Positions 11,475 to 23,851 of a stretch of DNA of 64,000 nucleotides are shown here, piece by piece (position 1 is the first letter of the stretch; every line of letters starts with the position of its first letter). The DNA is from Terfezia claveryi. Taxonomy: Eukaryota > Ascomycota > Pezizomycetes > Pezizales > Pezizaceae. The stretch is taken from the NCBI GenBank assembly GCA_015179025.1, contig WHUX01000017.1:1-64000 (forward strand). The letters run 5' to 3'. Under the pieces are notes generated by a model, which did no database searches, was not told the origin of the DNA, and saw only the letters and a program-made list of their open reading frames with translations. The translations under genes and the position numbers were made by a program.

Positions 11475-13165
11475 GTGCTGGCTCAGATGAGCATATGGCT
11501 GATGATAATAATAATAGCATCGCTCGAGCCCAACAACAAGCTGAAGAATTTATTCAGTGAGAATACTCATTTATTCAAAGTCCGTTTCAAGCACAAGATA
11601 TATGGGGACCTCGTCAGATTGAACTACCAGTATCTATGTCTACTTTGTCAGAAGAGCCCATTATTCGATCAGTTGCACCATCAGTGCCACCACCACTATT
11701 TTCGAGTTCCATATAGCTAGAACCATCACAAAAAGGCAAGCAACCAGCATTTCATCACTGAATACCAGCATCAGATTCCTCTGCAACTATGAAGCTCCTC
11801 AAACAGCTAGAGAAAGAGAAAGAAGCAGCCTTACAAGAAGTCCGTAAGCTTCAGGCAGCACAACAATCCAATTCTGCCTTTATTCAGTGAACAGCAGCCA
11901 ACATCTAGAACACAGCTAATGCTGCTACTGTGAGACAAGCTAAGTTGTCAAGTGATACTAGTACTGCACTTACTCAGATATAGGATTTAATCCTTAAAGG
12001 ACAAAATACTCAAGCTGACGAGTTCAAAATTGTCCATTATAATATTGGATGGCTAAGAAATCAAGCCGAATAACACTATCTCCACTATGATCAACGATTT
12101 GGAATAATAGAGAACCGGTTCGATGAGATAGAGAATCGGCTCACTCAGCTAGAAGGATGGGTACTAGCACCACGACCCATCCCACCATATAATGGCCTTA
12201 CAGAATGATTGGAAGAAGTAGCAGGGAACCCCTCACCATGACCACCAAAAGTTCCACCAGTAGGACCACCACGAGATCCTACTCCACCACAACCACCAAT
12301 ACCGCCAGTACAAGTTGCAGGAAAAGCACCTCCTCCTATGAAGTTTAAGGGTGAATGAGTACAGTTAGAAGGCTAGATCCTTCAGATGGATGATTATTTC
12401 CTTATTACCCTCACCGAAATGAAAGTCAGAAGCTCGCATATATTGGTCTATATTTGGAAGGAAAAGCATTGGATTGGTGGAAGGCTAATAGGATAAGTTA
12501 CACTACATGGGATGAGGTGAAGAGGGCAATGAAGTTGTACTATGGGGATCATTATCAGAGAGACTGATCATATCAAGAGATAACACAGCTAAAAAAGACA
12601 GGATCTATCATTGATTACCTTATGGAAATTGACCAACTCAATACCTATACTAAGATCCCTGATGCCCAGATAATTAACATAATTATCTCTAACCTTCCTC
12701 ATAACCTCCGTATATCTATGGCTCACTATGAGCAGCTCCGACAACAACCTACTCTCTGGAGATAAAAACTTATTGAGATGGATGTTATCAGTACTAAATT
12801 CCAAAGCCGAAACTATAATGCTCCTCCTACTCAACCAGTATCAAAGAAGCGTACATTCGAGGAATGGATATAACCTCGGAGTGGAGTACCCTCTACCACT
12901 AGAACAAGTACAAGGGATATACAAATCCCGAAGTAATACGAGATGCAAGAATGCGAGAAGGAAGATACTTGTCTTGTAGATATACTGGCCATCGAGTGGC
13001 TAAGTGTAGGCGTGGAAAAGTTGCTACTGAACCCACTACTAAGCCAAAAAATACCACCAGTACTAGCCAGGCATTAGTACCTACTAACAAAAAGGCTCGA
13101 ACTAATAAAGGACAGCTTCGGATTACAGAGCTTGGTTCTGAAGAAGAAGAATTGGAAAACGAGTA
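11475..13165 (+). pseudogene. Gag pseudogene of the gypsy chromovirus
   Basis: Gag would form the particle and package the RNA. A frame rich in Gln/Glu (coiled-coil-like KLLKQLEKEKEAALQEVRKL at about 11790) passes through several stops that replace expected Trp codons, for example at about 11889, 11907, 12357 and 12373. A nucleocapsid zinc knuckle remains at about 12965-13012 as YLSC-x4-H-x4-C: the first cysteine of the CCHC box has become Tyr. The C-terminus is a Lys/Thr-rich then Glu-rich tail ending at 13166. The number and type of lesions mean no functional Gag. Confidence 0.85.
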
Positions 13166-13169
13166 AGGA

Positions 13170-16100
13170 GTACCTCACCTACTATTGGACGTACTCCTAG
13201 ACATTCTCCTCTTCTGATGGTCTGAATTCTCATTGCTGAGGAAGAAGTTGAAGCAGTGGTAGACTGTGGAGCTAGTGCTCTAGTCATTGGGAAATGATTA
13301 GCAGTTAAGTTGGGAATTTGGAAAAGAGCTAGGGAAGTTAGGGTTAGGCAAGGAGATGGATCTCGAATTTCTAGAGGAAAATATGTGGTTAATACTAGGT
13401 TTGATATATTGGATTCCTCTTCTCATTTTTTGGGTAAGTTTAAGATGGATGCTAAAGTTTTGGATATTAGAAAGAAGGATATTATTTTGGGTTTATCTTG
13501 GTTGGATAAAAATGGAATTTCAGTGGATACTCAGGACAGGTGCCTGAGATAGGTCTCTACAGGTTTAATTATTCCATGTTCTGTTGGATGGATTCCTACT
13601 GTTTCTGTTCTTGAAGTTGAAGAGCCATTAAAGATGGTGAAATTGTACTTATTATTAACGCACGCGAATGATACTCTCATTACGCACATTACTTTACCAC
13701 AGAACAGGCAGCTAGACTCCCTGAACACAAGCCATGGGACCACGAAATCCCTCTCCAAGACCAACTGCAAAGATACCATTTGGGGCTATCTATAAGACCA
13801 CATGGGAAGAAGACAAGCACTCCAAAAGTACCTTGATGAGAACTTCCTACTACCAAAGTCCGATGATCACGCTCCTCCGCTGGCACTCCTATCCTATTTG
13901 TTCGAAAGAAAGATGGATCCTTAAGGCTATGTGTCGATTACGAGCCTTAACCATCTCATAATACCAAACAAATCCCACTTCCTCTTATCTCAGAGTTGCT
14001 CGATAGAACTCATGGAGGCAAATGGTTCACCCAATTGGACCTCAAGAATAGGTATAACCTCATCAGGATTGCATCAGGGGATGAATGGAAGACAGCGTTT
14101 AGGACAAAGAAGGGACTATTTGAGTATACCGTGATGCCATTTGGGTTGACCAATGCCCCTACTACCTTTCAAGAGATGATGGATACGATCTTCAAGGATA
14201 TGGAAGGATGTATCTGGTACTTGGATGACATAATCATTTATGGAGGTGAGACAGAGGAAGAACATCAACAAATAGTCGAAAAAGTTCTTCAGCAATACAT
14301 CCAACATAGGTTAGCCATTAACCTTATAAAGTCCGAGTTCCATATCCAGGAGACCTTATTCCTCGGTCATATTATCAATGGTCAACAAGTCCAAATGGAT
14401 CCCTCAAGATCGAAACTATGTCCAAATGGCCTATCCCTACTAAGAAGAAAGAGGTTCAAGTATTCCTAGGCTTCGCTAATTACTACCGTCGATTTATTGC
14501 TAACTATAGTGCAAAAGCATGCCCCTTAATCGACTTGACAAAAGATGTTCCTTTCAGTTGGGGATACGAACAATAGCAAGCCTTTGATGACCTCCGAGAA
14601 CGATTCCTCACTGCCCCTATCCTCACACAGTTTAACAGGCAACTCGAGACAATCATAGAGACTGATGCTAGTAATCAAGCTATTACTGGTATTCTCTCTC
14701 AATACCATGTCGTCAATAGAGGAAAACAGCTTCATCCTGTTGAATACCATGCCAAAACCCTCTCTGCAGCACAATGCAACTAGCCTATCCACGATAAAGA
14801 GTTGTTTGCAATCATGGATTGCTTCTGGAAGTGGCAAGATTAGTTGGTTGGTGTTCCAGTGAACGTCTATACAGACTACCAAGGGTTACAATATTTCAAT
14901 ACCAAGCAGAAGCTCAACTCCTGTCAAGCTACCTGGTACCTCCGCATGTCTGAGTTCATCTACAATATTCACTACAGACCTGGTTCGAAGATGGGTAAGC
15001 TTGATGGCCTATCTAGATGTTTAGGGGAAGAGAAATCAGGCATGGATACTAGATTTTTCGAAGATGGACAACTAATGATGCTAGGAGAAGAGGATGAAGA
15101 GGAAGCCGAAGATGTTGAAGTAGAAGGAATAGATGTGGCCGGATGGCAGAAGAAGGATGGACTATAGGTGGTACCCTCCCAGTTTAAGTTGGAAGTGCTA
15201 AGACAGCACCATGATAGTCAAGTGGCAGGACATTGGGGAAGACATTGTACTCAAGAGCTAGTGTCAAGGAACTTTATATGGGATAAGTGGTAGGAAGATA
15301 TAGTGAACTATGTGGCAGGATGTACTAAGTATTAGAAAGTAAAGGCAGATAGGCATAGCAGGCAAATGAAGTTGGTACCGATGCCAACTGGAGAACGACC
15401 ATTTGAGGAAATAGCTATAGACTTCGTTGGTGAGCTACCAGAGTTAGAAGGTTTCAATGCAATACTCATTATCATGGACCGGTTTATGAAAGTACAATAC
15501 TATATTCCGGCAAAAACTACATGGACAGCATCTGATATTACTGATACCTATATTAATGAGATATGGAGACTTTATGGCCTCCCCTGACATATCACCTCTG
15601 ACCGCGGTCCACAGTTTGCTTCCAGATTCCTTAAGGAGCTTAACCAAAAGCTCAACATAACCCTGCGCCTCTTTACTGCCTATCACCCTCAGACCGATAG
15701 ACTTGCTGAACGAGTAGTCCAAACACTTAAGCAGTACCTCCGCATCTACTGTCACGATAGGCAAGCTCATTAGAAACAATGGCTACCCTTAACTGAGTTT
15801 GCCTATAATACTACTGCCCACTCTACCCATAAGTACTCCCCTTACCGAAGTTTGTATGGCTTTGACCCTCATACCATTCACCTTTTAGATGACTATGAAT
15901 TCTCCTCTCCTACTGCAGAAGAATGGCTAGACTGAATGACAACTGTGTACAACCAAATTCACGATACCCTCAAGCAAATCAACCACAAAAGAAGTACTAT
16001 ATACCTCGAGAAGGCACGCAGGTTTGCTATCGATGACTGGGTATTGGTTGACTGCCAGAACCTACAGATACAAGCTAGGAACAACCGTTCCCTTACCAGC

Positions 16101-16455
16101 AAGTGGATAGGACCCTACAAGGTCATTGAAGCTATTGGTTCACACGCATACAGGCTCAAAGTTCCACAAGGCACACGATGGCATAATGTTGTTCATATTA
16201 CCCTCCTGAAGCCATTCAGACGACGAGACGAGCCACAAGATATAGACGAAGATGAACCAGATATCTTCTAAGTCGAATCCATTGTGGACTCCCGCAAGAA
16301 TAGAGGAATAGTTAAGTATAGGGTGCATTGGAAAGGATATACAGAGTTTGAAGATACTTGGGAGACCTTTGACAAGTTGGATAACTGCTCAGAAAAGCTC
16401 AGAGAGTACCGAGAGAAGTTCCCCAATAAGCTACATGATGAAAGAGACGTCTGAA
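13170..16455 (+). pseudogene. Pol pseudogene (protease, RT, RNase H, integrase, chromodomain)
   Basis: Domains in order: an aspartic protease motif at about 13256-13291 reads VVDCGAS, where the family has D-S/T-G. Reverse transcriptase at about 13870-14470 has [29 protein letters not shown] and the catalytic YLDDI. RNase H at about 14640-15010 has ETDAS, HDKELFAI and VYTDYQGLQYF. Integrase at about 15190-16270 has an HHCC-like start, AIDFVGELP, TSDRGPQFAS and a late Glu (LAERVVQTL). The chromodomain at 16272-16400 has KYRVHWKGY and TWETFDKLDNC, following a TAA at 16269-16271. There are frameshifts near 13945 and 14404 and many Trp-to-stop codons. Chromodomains in this family guide integration to methylated-histone chromatin. 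Confidence 0.95.
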
Positions 16456-16745
16456 GTTTGGACTTATGTCTAGTGTTTCATAGATGAAGACATAGTACCT
16501 TTTACCCTTCTACTCGTCGCCTTTTCCCTGTAGGTTTTTTAGCGAAAGGTTTAGTTTTTAACAGCCATGGCATATATGTGTAGGTATACTAGTCTTGTGG
16601 CACCCTTGAATGGGATAAGGGTATTGGTTGGGATGGTCAGTACCTATATCACCATGGTTATCTGAGTTATTACTAATACTTGTCTTCTCTAGGGTCGGAA
16701 AGACTTGTATTCAGCTGAGGACAGCTGTCTCGAAACGGGTTGTAA

Positions 16746-17370
16746 TGTTACCGCTCAGGTAAGAGACCTACCCTCAACAGGGAATATCCCAATACCTAAT
16801 TATAGCTGCTAACTGCTATGGCCTGATCAACCATACAGATATAGGTAATGTGTCTGGAATGGACAAGTATTGGAGCAAGGAAGCGTGTGACCTCTAAATG
16901 TGTTCTCATATATATACTCTCTTCTATAGATATCCATTAAGTTCTTATGTTCATTATTCTTATGTTGTTATTCATTGTATGCAAACTTATCTTCTGTATT
17001 ACAGCCTAACTGTAATGCGTTGAAGTTCAGGCTACCTAATCAATGTATATCAGACTGCAGGGTTCCTAAATAGGAAGCGTCTTCCTATTCTAGGCAACCA
17101 CCTGACATCAGTACTACTAAGCTATTATAGGAAGTGTCATCAGATCTGATAACAACTTATCAGATCAATGCTTCTATATAAGCTACTGCTTTTATATAGT
17201 TAATACAATAAAACCCAAGCGGTGTTCTAAGTCTATATATAGCTTTACTCTTATTGAGTCCACTTTACACCTGAGTTGTTACTGTATTTATACTTGTGAT
17301 TTATTACCGATAACCTCTATATACCTTCACCACCGACTTGTATATTCGTAGTTACAGCCCGCCTGTAACA
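16746..17370 (+). repeat. 3' LTR of the gypsy chromovirus
   Basis: It starts TGTTACCGCTCAGGTAAGAG and ends CGCCTGTAACA, so TG...CA ends are kept here. The region just upstream (CTCGAAACGGGTTGTAA) is where a polypurine tract should be, but it is not a clean purine run. Another LTR of the same family begins at 63835. Confidence 0.95.
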
Positions 17371-17375
17371 ATTTC
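17371..17375. repeat. Target-site duplication ATTTC, right copy
   Basis: Identical to 10771-10775; see the left copy. It closes the gypsy insertion. Confidence 0.95.
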
Positions 17376-17500
17376 CCCTCTTAAACTACCACTATTGTTT
17401 ACTAGATTTGAAGCTTTCACTGAGCTTTCAATACCTACTTTCGTTACTTTAGCCTTCTTATAATATACTTTATGTCTTTTATACTCCCATATCAACTTCT
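17376..17500 (-). pseudogene. N-terminal remainder of pogo relic 1
   Basis: Read on the minus strand across the gypsy insertion, 17376-17480 continues into 10775 and aligns, with many transitions, to the start of the other transposase relic around 25380-25470. The right limit of the relic is not clear because the DNA becomes uniformly AT-rich. Confidence 0.6.
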
Positions 17501-20121
17501 ATATACTATTAAGTAGGGTTTTTATATATTATCTAAAATGTTTATATAGACTAGACAATTTTATTTCTAACACTCAGGCTACATCTTAGATTCTTAAAAA
17601 TATGTATTAGGTGTTAAATATAATATAATAAACCCTATAGAGTTGAATGCTACAACTAACATTCAAATCTATTGTAAACTCATATTGTAATTACCTTACA
17701 GCTATCTACTACTAATCTGCATAGGGGCTAATTCATATCCCTATGATAATCTGTATCCTTATAAAAGATAGTATTAGAATAATGAATATACTGTACTAAG
17801 TGTCTTTATCTTTAACTACTTCTAGAAAGAATAATATCTTATACTATTTATTGAAACTACATTGAGTAGAGGATAGTATATTCTGGATATTAGGAACACA
17901 TGCCCTGGCTTACAATATAAGTTGGAAGGACTAATGTTACTGTAGGATAGAGTATGACTTTCCTTCATAATATTTTATTTACAATGCCTTATTTAGTTTA
18001 GTTATGCTTATCTATATTTAGTGAATTTGATATTTTCACCTCTTTCACTAACTATTACGATCATCATGTTTATCATTCTTTCCCTTTTCTTTTATAATTA
18101 AGTATTATTCATCTAGAATATACGGAGTGGCTCATGCTAGTTAGTGCCTGAAGCCTAATTGGCAGGAGCGCTAGCTGCCTCGAGCTGATGCCATGACGTA
18201 GGACATAAGGTGTGACTGTTCAGGGTAAGAGTTCACATACTGCCGTAGGCGAGCGTCAGGCCTCGATCTAGTGCAAACGGATATATCTGTCTCAGTCTGC
18301 AGAGTTCTTGATAGTTCCCCTCACTCCATGGAGCGTAACGAATTTCATTTCATTGCTTACTTATGAAGTTCCATCGAAAATTGGTGGTTAAGGTGTAATA
18401 TCGCATTTTACTGAAACAACCTTTATTGAGAATCTTCCTAGTGGAAAATAATAATATTCTCGTTATGACACACCCCTATTCCACTTTTCAAATTGATATT
18501 CATCAGATTTGCAAATCCCAAGGTACAAGCAATCCTAAATATCGTAAACACTTGGGGTGCTCGAGTTCGGGAGTAGTCTTGTTTATTGGGAGTTGATTGC
18601 GATCTGATTTCCGGATATATATGAATGTGCATAAATATAAGCACACTAAATATTGATTTTACTGTACATTTTTTTGGAACGTAGATATTGTGGGTCGTAG
18701 TAGATGTCTCCGCTCTTGGTAAAAGCATAGAGATAGATGATTACAGTTGCATACTGCCGTCTAGCAGCCATTTTCCGAGGCGACCCGAGGAATTATGATT
18801 GGGTAATCTGGTCATTGGCTAGGTAGTTCTACCCGATTATAGTGGAGCTTGGAGCAACCCATAGGATTGGGCAACTTTCAGGAACAGCATATAGCAACTG
18901 CAGAACTCCTCAGCAGCTTATATCAGAGCCTATGATTCATGTAGGTGGTTGGGGTATCTGCCTGCAATGTCACACAAATTACAATCTCATTTCATAGATT
19001 TGAAACTCGCCCAGAAGGGTGCTCTGTAGAATAAATACCAGCAGTACAACCTAGCGCTAGCTTAGATCTTTCGTTTACTTTGATTTACGTAAAAGTTTTA
19101 TATTATTTACACTCGATCGCGTCCAAACACGGGTTTAATTGATTGATTTCATTCATGTAGATAACTTGGGCAAATATAGCCCGATAGTATCAAACTCTCG
19201 AGTATTAAGATATAAATTTCTGCGGCCTTTGACTTTGTGGTTGGTTAAAGGGCGTTTCTTGTACACAAGTCTCTACAGTATATTTCTACGCACACCAAAG
19301 AATTGGAACGTTTATATCGGGGATGCTGGGCTTGCTGAATCTCCTACATACATTTTAACATGCGGCTGCAAGGTATTTGGGATGGACCAGTCTCCAAGAA
19401 TATAAGGTATTCTGAATCATTGTTTTGTAAGAAAGCGCTGCATAACTTTCTATGCACATCGGTATTGGCCGCACAATAAATGCGTTATAGTCTAAAAGGC
19501 TTGGTCAATTGAAGCAATGCTAACTATTCATTTCATCGCCAACCAATCATGTTCGCTCATAACAGTATCTCTGGGATACGGAGCTGGAATGCTTCGAGGC
19601 CTCCACTTCTGAGGGAAAGATAAATAATCTCGGTGCCCCAGCAATTCATTTATATGTTATAGTCTGATTACAACACCTCCTGTAGAGATCTAATTTATAC
19701 TCCTGGTTCTTCTAACCCAGACACTCTTGTCTTAACTATATAGTATATATATGTTCTGGGCCGCTCGCGGGCAATTTAAATAATTACTCAATTTGGTGTA
19801 TTGATAAAGTACTGATTTACTAGAAAAAAAAGAATTGATAATTTCCCAGCGACTGCAACAGATTCATTGATTTCCCAGTCGATTAGACCCCCCTCTAACA
19901 TTCCAATTTGGTTCAGCTAGAGCAATATAGTCATGGTCTGTTGATACTTTCGTATGTTAATAAATTAAGCATTTCAGATTATTCTTAAAGTATTGGCGAC
20001 AACAATTAGAGTAGAAGTTTTCGAAACACCGGTAGTTATAGATGCCTGGTGAACTGTGGTTTACTGAGCAGTTAGAGTATCTAAAATATCAAACTCTAAG
20101 CCCGTAATGTCAGTAGTTGGG
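17501..20121. other. No supported gene; AT-rich then mixed DNA
   Basis: 17501-18120 is strongly AT-rich and may be the RIP-like-damaged rest of the pogo element. Beyond it, a frame at 19139-19405 (plus, 88 codons) contains YIGDAGLAES, faintly like the GDAG motif of PIF/Harbinger nucleases, but nothing flanking supports that. Positions 19744-19790 carry a GC-rich repeat (GGGCCGCTCGCGGGC) that recurs inverted at about 21180-21250. Confidence 0.35.
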
Positions 20122-21256
20122 TAAAGGTTATTGGTATAGGAATAGGAATAGCAACAGGCGAGCGGAGAGATCCAAGTGTCCACTGAAGGAAGGTACGAAC
20201 AGAGCGAGTTGGTCACTGGAGAGAGGAATATGAAGAGGAGAAGATGTTCGTATACACAGTGAGTGCATGTATTGTATTGAGTGAAGTGATGACTTCGTTA
20301 TCCCGAACAAGTAGGAACATGAACGAGATATATATACATGTATGAGCGTACATCTAAAGCATGAAGAAGAAGGAGAAGCACATGTCCGTTGCAAGCCGTA
20401 TAGCCAGGCATGGGCGGAATGAACGGAATGTACTACATTCATTCTAACAATTAGGTTTAGCAATATCAAACTGCAAAAGTATGAGGTTTGTTGTAGTATT
20501 GTACCATTTGATCTCCCACAACGCTGTAAAATACCATCTACCTGTTGTATAATTCTAGGTAGAACCTGCTTCATTTTGGTTTAAATTCAAGAACTTGGAG
20601 TAGCTTAGCAATCTGCATATAAAACAGTACCTTTTATTAAGAAAGTACCACTTTGCACCTGACCTGGATTTTATAAGTGAGGAATAGCCTGGATTTTTCT
20701 AGTATAAAAATCAATCTTGCAACAAGATGTAGAGAAAAGATATTATAATTTTGATTGCTCCAAATTTCACTGAATTCCACATAGCGTATCAATATTCAGC
20801 ATAAGATGGTCGATATAGCCTGAGCAATAAGGCCCTGTCAATAAAAACCCCCGCAGATAAGAAACTAATTTCCAAATACCCATTGGATAGGGTTGCGGAT
20901 TTTTAGGGCAGCAGTAAACTCAGTATCCTCTTCCCTATTCCATTCATCATCAGAGATGCAGTGATGAGTGTTAACGTCGCCAGCATGTACTTCACCATCT
21001 GAAGGGCTTGAGGTAATTTTAAGGTAATTTTTCCGGAATTCTCCCTTGTTCAATGTCTGCCGTCGCGTCTCCCACTAATCAACAGGAAGGATATATGATG
21101 TGGATAGGGCGGTCAAAATAACTTCTTAGGGTGTTTTTTGAGTGTCACAGAATGTTTTGTTCGATTGAGATTTACCAAATTGAGGAATTATATTAATTGC
21201 CCGCGGCCGGCACAGTGGGTATGCCGCCCGCGAGCGGCCCAGAACATATATGTTCT
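19744..21256. repeat. Inverted dispersed repeat with GGGCCGCTCGCGGGC core
   Basis: TATATGTTCTGGGCCGCTCG followed by CGGGCAATT and a CTCAATTTGGT end occurs at 19744-19793 (plus) and on the minus strand at about 21253-21172. The second copy has about 25 extra bp inside the core and also forms a palindrome (GCCCAGAACATATATGTTCT at 21238-21257). A fragment (GCCCAGAACATATA) also occurs near 22507. Only the repeat units themselves, not the DNA between them, are meant by this entry. Confidence 0.55.
20122..20449 (-). repeat. LTR-like repeat A, shorter copy
   Basis: It shares long stretches with 34401-34876, including GCAACAGGCGAGCGGAGAGA and CACATGTCCGTTGCAAGCCG, but lacks about 130 bp present near the right end of that copy. 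On the minus strand it begins TGTTAGAATGAATG, as LTRs often do. I could not find a target duplication for this copy. Confidence 0.55.
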
Positions 21257-21537
21257 GGCCGTTGCGGAATCCAGGCCATTTCGGAAAGTTCTGGGCTATA
21301 TCGGGAACGGCCTGCAGTCTGCAACTGCCCAGGCCGCTACGGAATTAAAATTTTGATCAATGAAGGTTTTCAGAGAAAAATATTAGCAGGGCCCCTCCCC
21401 TCACTCAACGCCGCGGCGACAGGGGTATAATTTCTACAATACCTCAACGGTTCTACAATACCACAGGGACACTCCAATACCATCGTAGTAAATATCAAAT
21501 TGAAGTTTATCTAATATTAGAGCTCTTTATAGCAGGT
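20450..21537. other. No supported gene
   Basis: Apart from the inverted repeat copy at about 21172-21256 this stretch shows nothing I recognise. The short open frames on both strands near 21140-21430 follow the GC-rich repeat and are probably chance. Confidence 0.4.
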
Positions 21538-21758
21538 TACAGTATTACTTACTTAGTTCAGCATATTTACGAGTCCCTTTATCATTCAGTTCAGTCATTT
21601 CTTCTTAGTTCTTTGTATTTAGTTCCCACGAGTCTGGCAGATTAACTTGCCGCACCCTTCAATCCACCCGGGTTTCCGGGTGGCTCCTCATGGCCCCCTT
21701 ATGGGGCCGCATAGGTAGTAACTAGTTTAAAAAAAAAAAAAAAATACAGTATTACTTA
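21538..21758 (+). mobile_element. 5'-truncated LINE tail insertion with perfect 14-bp target duplication
   Basis: TACAGTATTACTTA occurs at 21538-21551 and again at 21745-21758. Between them is 193 bp ending with the standard LINE tail: the hairpin CCACCCGGGTTTCCGGGTGG, a second hairpin GGCCCCCTTATGGGGCC, GCATAGGTAGTAACTAGTTT and a poly(A) run. The body also matches the 3' untranslated region of the LINE at 46782-49204, so this is a dead-on-arrival copy rather than an autonomous element. Confidence 0.9.
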
Positions 21759-23097
21759 AATAAACAAAGAACAAAGGGATATGGAGTAGAGCGCAAGTAA
21801 TTAAAGGAAACAACATGAAAAGGATAAAGCGTAAGTGATCAAACATCAAATAAAGAGATAAATGGAACTTAGTTATGAGGCGTCCGACATGTGCGTGAGT
21901 ATGTATTGTGGAATATGTCACTGGAGCCAATACTGGTGGTTATCAGTTGAACGTGAGTTTAAGGTGCAATACAGGTATGTTGACGATTTTATACACTGAT
22001 TTTGATGCTGTCATTGACGTGTTAATTTGCTCGAAGTCGTCAGTCGTATGTATTGTCTTTGTACTTGTATATGACTCGAGTGGTATCCTTGCTGTCACTG
22101 TGAATTGGAATTTTTCACCTACTGAACGATGCTCAATTTGTTTTTTAAAGTATTGAACGACATATATACCCGCCCTAGTTGTAGTATAGTTAAGAGGTTC
22201 TGTAAGCCGGCCGTATTGTGATCTCATACCATGGTGTCTGGAAAAGTTCAATAGTCACGGTTATTATACGAGTCTTTTAAGCTACTTCTACATCGCCGTC
22301 TCTATCTCATTGCACTTTATCCCCTTCATGATGTTTAATTACTTGTGCTATTTCACTTGGTTCTTTGTTAAATTAACTATTCCGCTACCAATAAACCCAA
22401 TATTGAATATACCTCTATTTGGTATTTACTGCATGCGGTATGCAAGTGTCGGTCTGCTACAATAGTAGAACCATTGTGTGCGCATATATATGTCATTCTA
22501 GAACCGCCCAGAACATATACATAATCTGGTTGGGATTCTGCCCACTAGACCATACCATTTACTGTGCAAGCCACCACAATCTCAATGAGACCAAGGCTTG
22601 TAACACTACTTAGTGCATCCAACATCTGGCACGATGCACTTTAGTGATATGAACCAGATAAGTAAGCTGTATGTCATCTGTTCTTGTTCCCAGACTGGGT
22701 ATCTGAAGAGTTCTATGACAAGGACAGAGAACAGGAAAAGCTACCATCAACTTGAAATTATGTAGACAGTCTGGAAGGGTTCTATTTTCTTGACCGATCA
22801 GCATAATTTTGTGCATTGTATTTATTATTAAACTTACCACTCTATTTTCACCTACTTACATTCGCGGCACAGACTTCTCTGATTATTGATATTTTGACTG
22901 TCATGCACACCTTTGCCCTAGTTCGTCGGGCGCTGTAGGTGCTGCGGTGATATTATACAATGTATAGATCCGTACTCTGTACATACATCTTATTTATTTC
23001 TATATTTTTACGAGAAGTTTACCTATACTGTACTATGACCTTGGTCTTGATACTTGGTCCATCGAAACTAGTCTACCCTTGAAAAATAGCTAAAAAT
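21759..23097. other. No supported gene
   Basis: Overlapping open frames around 21908-22251 on both strands and at 22419-22840 have no recognisable motif. No RNA gene or repeat border was found apart from a partial GCCCAGAACATATA match near 22507. Confidence 0.4.
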
Positions 23098-23851
23098 AAA
23101 AGAAAATAACAATTTTCTTATGCATACATTCAAGTCTCTCCACTCAGTATTGCTGTTACCTATTGCAAGCACTTGATACCCTGCTAAGAGGATCTCCGGG
23201 TTATTTCTTCTTCTTCACGTGTGTTCATGCTTGCTGTTCACATGTATTCACTGTCTTCGCTTACTAGTCTATGTATGTATCAATATCCGCATGTGGTTTC
23301 GCATGTTCATACGCATCAGGTATTGAAGGTGAGGCAGCGGTGAATCACTAGGTTCAATGAAGAAGACTTCACTAGAACCACGAGAGAGAGAGGGGGAGAG
23401 ACTTGACTGAATTGCTTGAAGTAATGAGTGTCAAGTAGAGCGAAGATCGCAGCTATATATACATGAAAGAGCGAGTGAGCATATGTATGCCTTGCGTAGG
23501 TATGACATATGCGTGTGGGCCGTGTGGGCCCATGAGTGGGGCCGCTATACCATGATGATATCATATGGTGTAAGATGGTTTATTCAACATCAGGCAGAAT
23601 GCTTGCGCATACTCACGGTATTGCTTCTACTAGGATGTTCAGCTTGGATTGTTCTTACCCTGATCTCGTATCTACATATACGACCTCTCAGGACACTCAT
23701 GTATAGATATGCTTCACTAGATAGACGTCTACTCTTGACCGAACATCCCACGTACTCGCACGTTCTCACCCTGTTTCACTGCACTAAGAGTCCACCGCTG
23801 CATCCTCCATTCAATACCCAGCGATACCACTCGCTCAGTAACCTTTCAATA
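23098..23851 (+). repeat. Solo-LTR-like repeat B, copy 1 (interrupted)
   Basis: This matches, in opposite orientation, the repeat at 31335-32963. Shared segments include GCTAAGAGGATCTCCG, CACGTGTGTTCATGCTTGCT, AGCTTGGATTGTTCTTACCC, CTGCATCCTCCATTCA and the end CTTTCAATA (here CCTTTCAATA, 23842-23851). The left end is decayed. A 269-bp solo LTR of another family (23321-23589) is inserted in it; the sister copy lacks that insertion, preserving the empty site. Confidence 0.8.
23321..23589 (-). mobile_element. Solo LTR (copia-like ends) with TCAGG target duplication
   Basis: The 269-bp unit reads on the minus strand TGTTGAATAAACC ... CACCTTCAATA. It is flanked on both sides by TCAGG (23316-23320 and 23590-23594). 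The undisturbed target ACGCATCAGGCATAATGC survives in repeat B copy 2 near 31615-31640. A single LTR with a clean 5-bp duplication is the usual product of recombination between the two LTRs of a full element. The copia assignment rests only on the TGTTGAA/TTCAATA ends. Confidence 0.88.

Larger units (their letters stand above)
10776..17370 (+). mobile_element. Complete Ty3/gypsy LTR retrotransposon, chromovirus type, inactivated
   Basis: A 6595-bp element has 625-bp LTRs, a 5-bp target duplication (ATTTC), and internal order gag, protease, reverse transcriptase, RNase H, integrase, chromodomain on the plus strand. This order with integrase after RNase H and a C-terminal chromodomain defines a chromovirus (Metaviridae-type). 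It sits inside an older pogo-like transposase relic on the opposite strand. All frames are broken, mainly by TGG-to-TGA/TAG and CAA-to-TAA type stops, and the two LTRs differ almost only by transitions, which points to RIP-like inactivation after insertion. It is non-autonomous as it stands. Confidence 0.97.

Noticed and set aside
12357..12359. UGA read as Trp (alternative code) in the gypsy frames
   Set aside because: TAG and TAA also replace Trp and Gln, normal TGG remains common, and the intact genes use UGA as stop, so mutation is the better explanation.
19139..19405. PIF/Harbinger-like nuclease fragment (YIGDAGLAES)
   Set aside because: Only a few residues resemble the family; upstream and downstream sequence does not continue the similarity.
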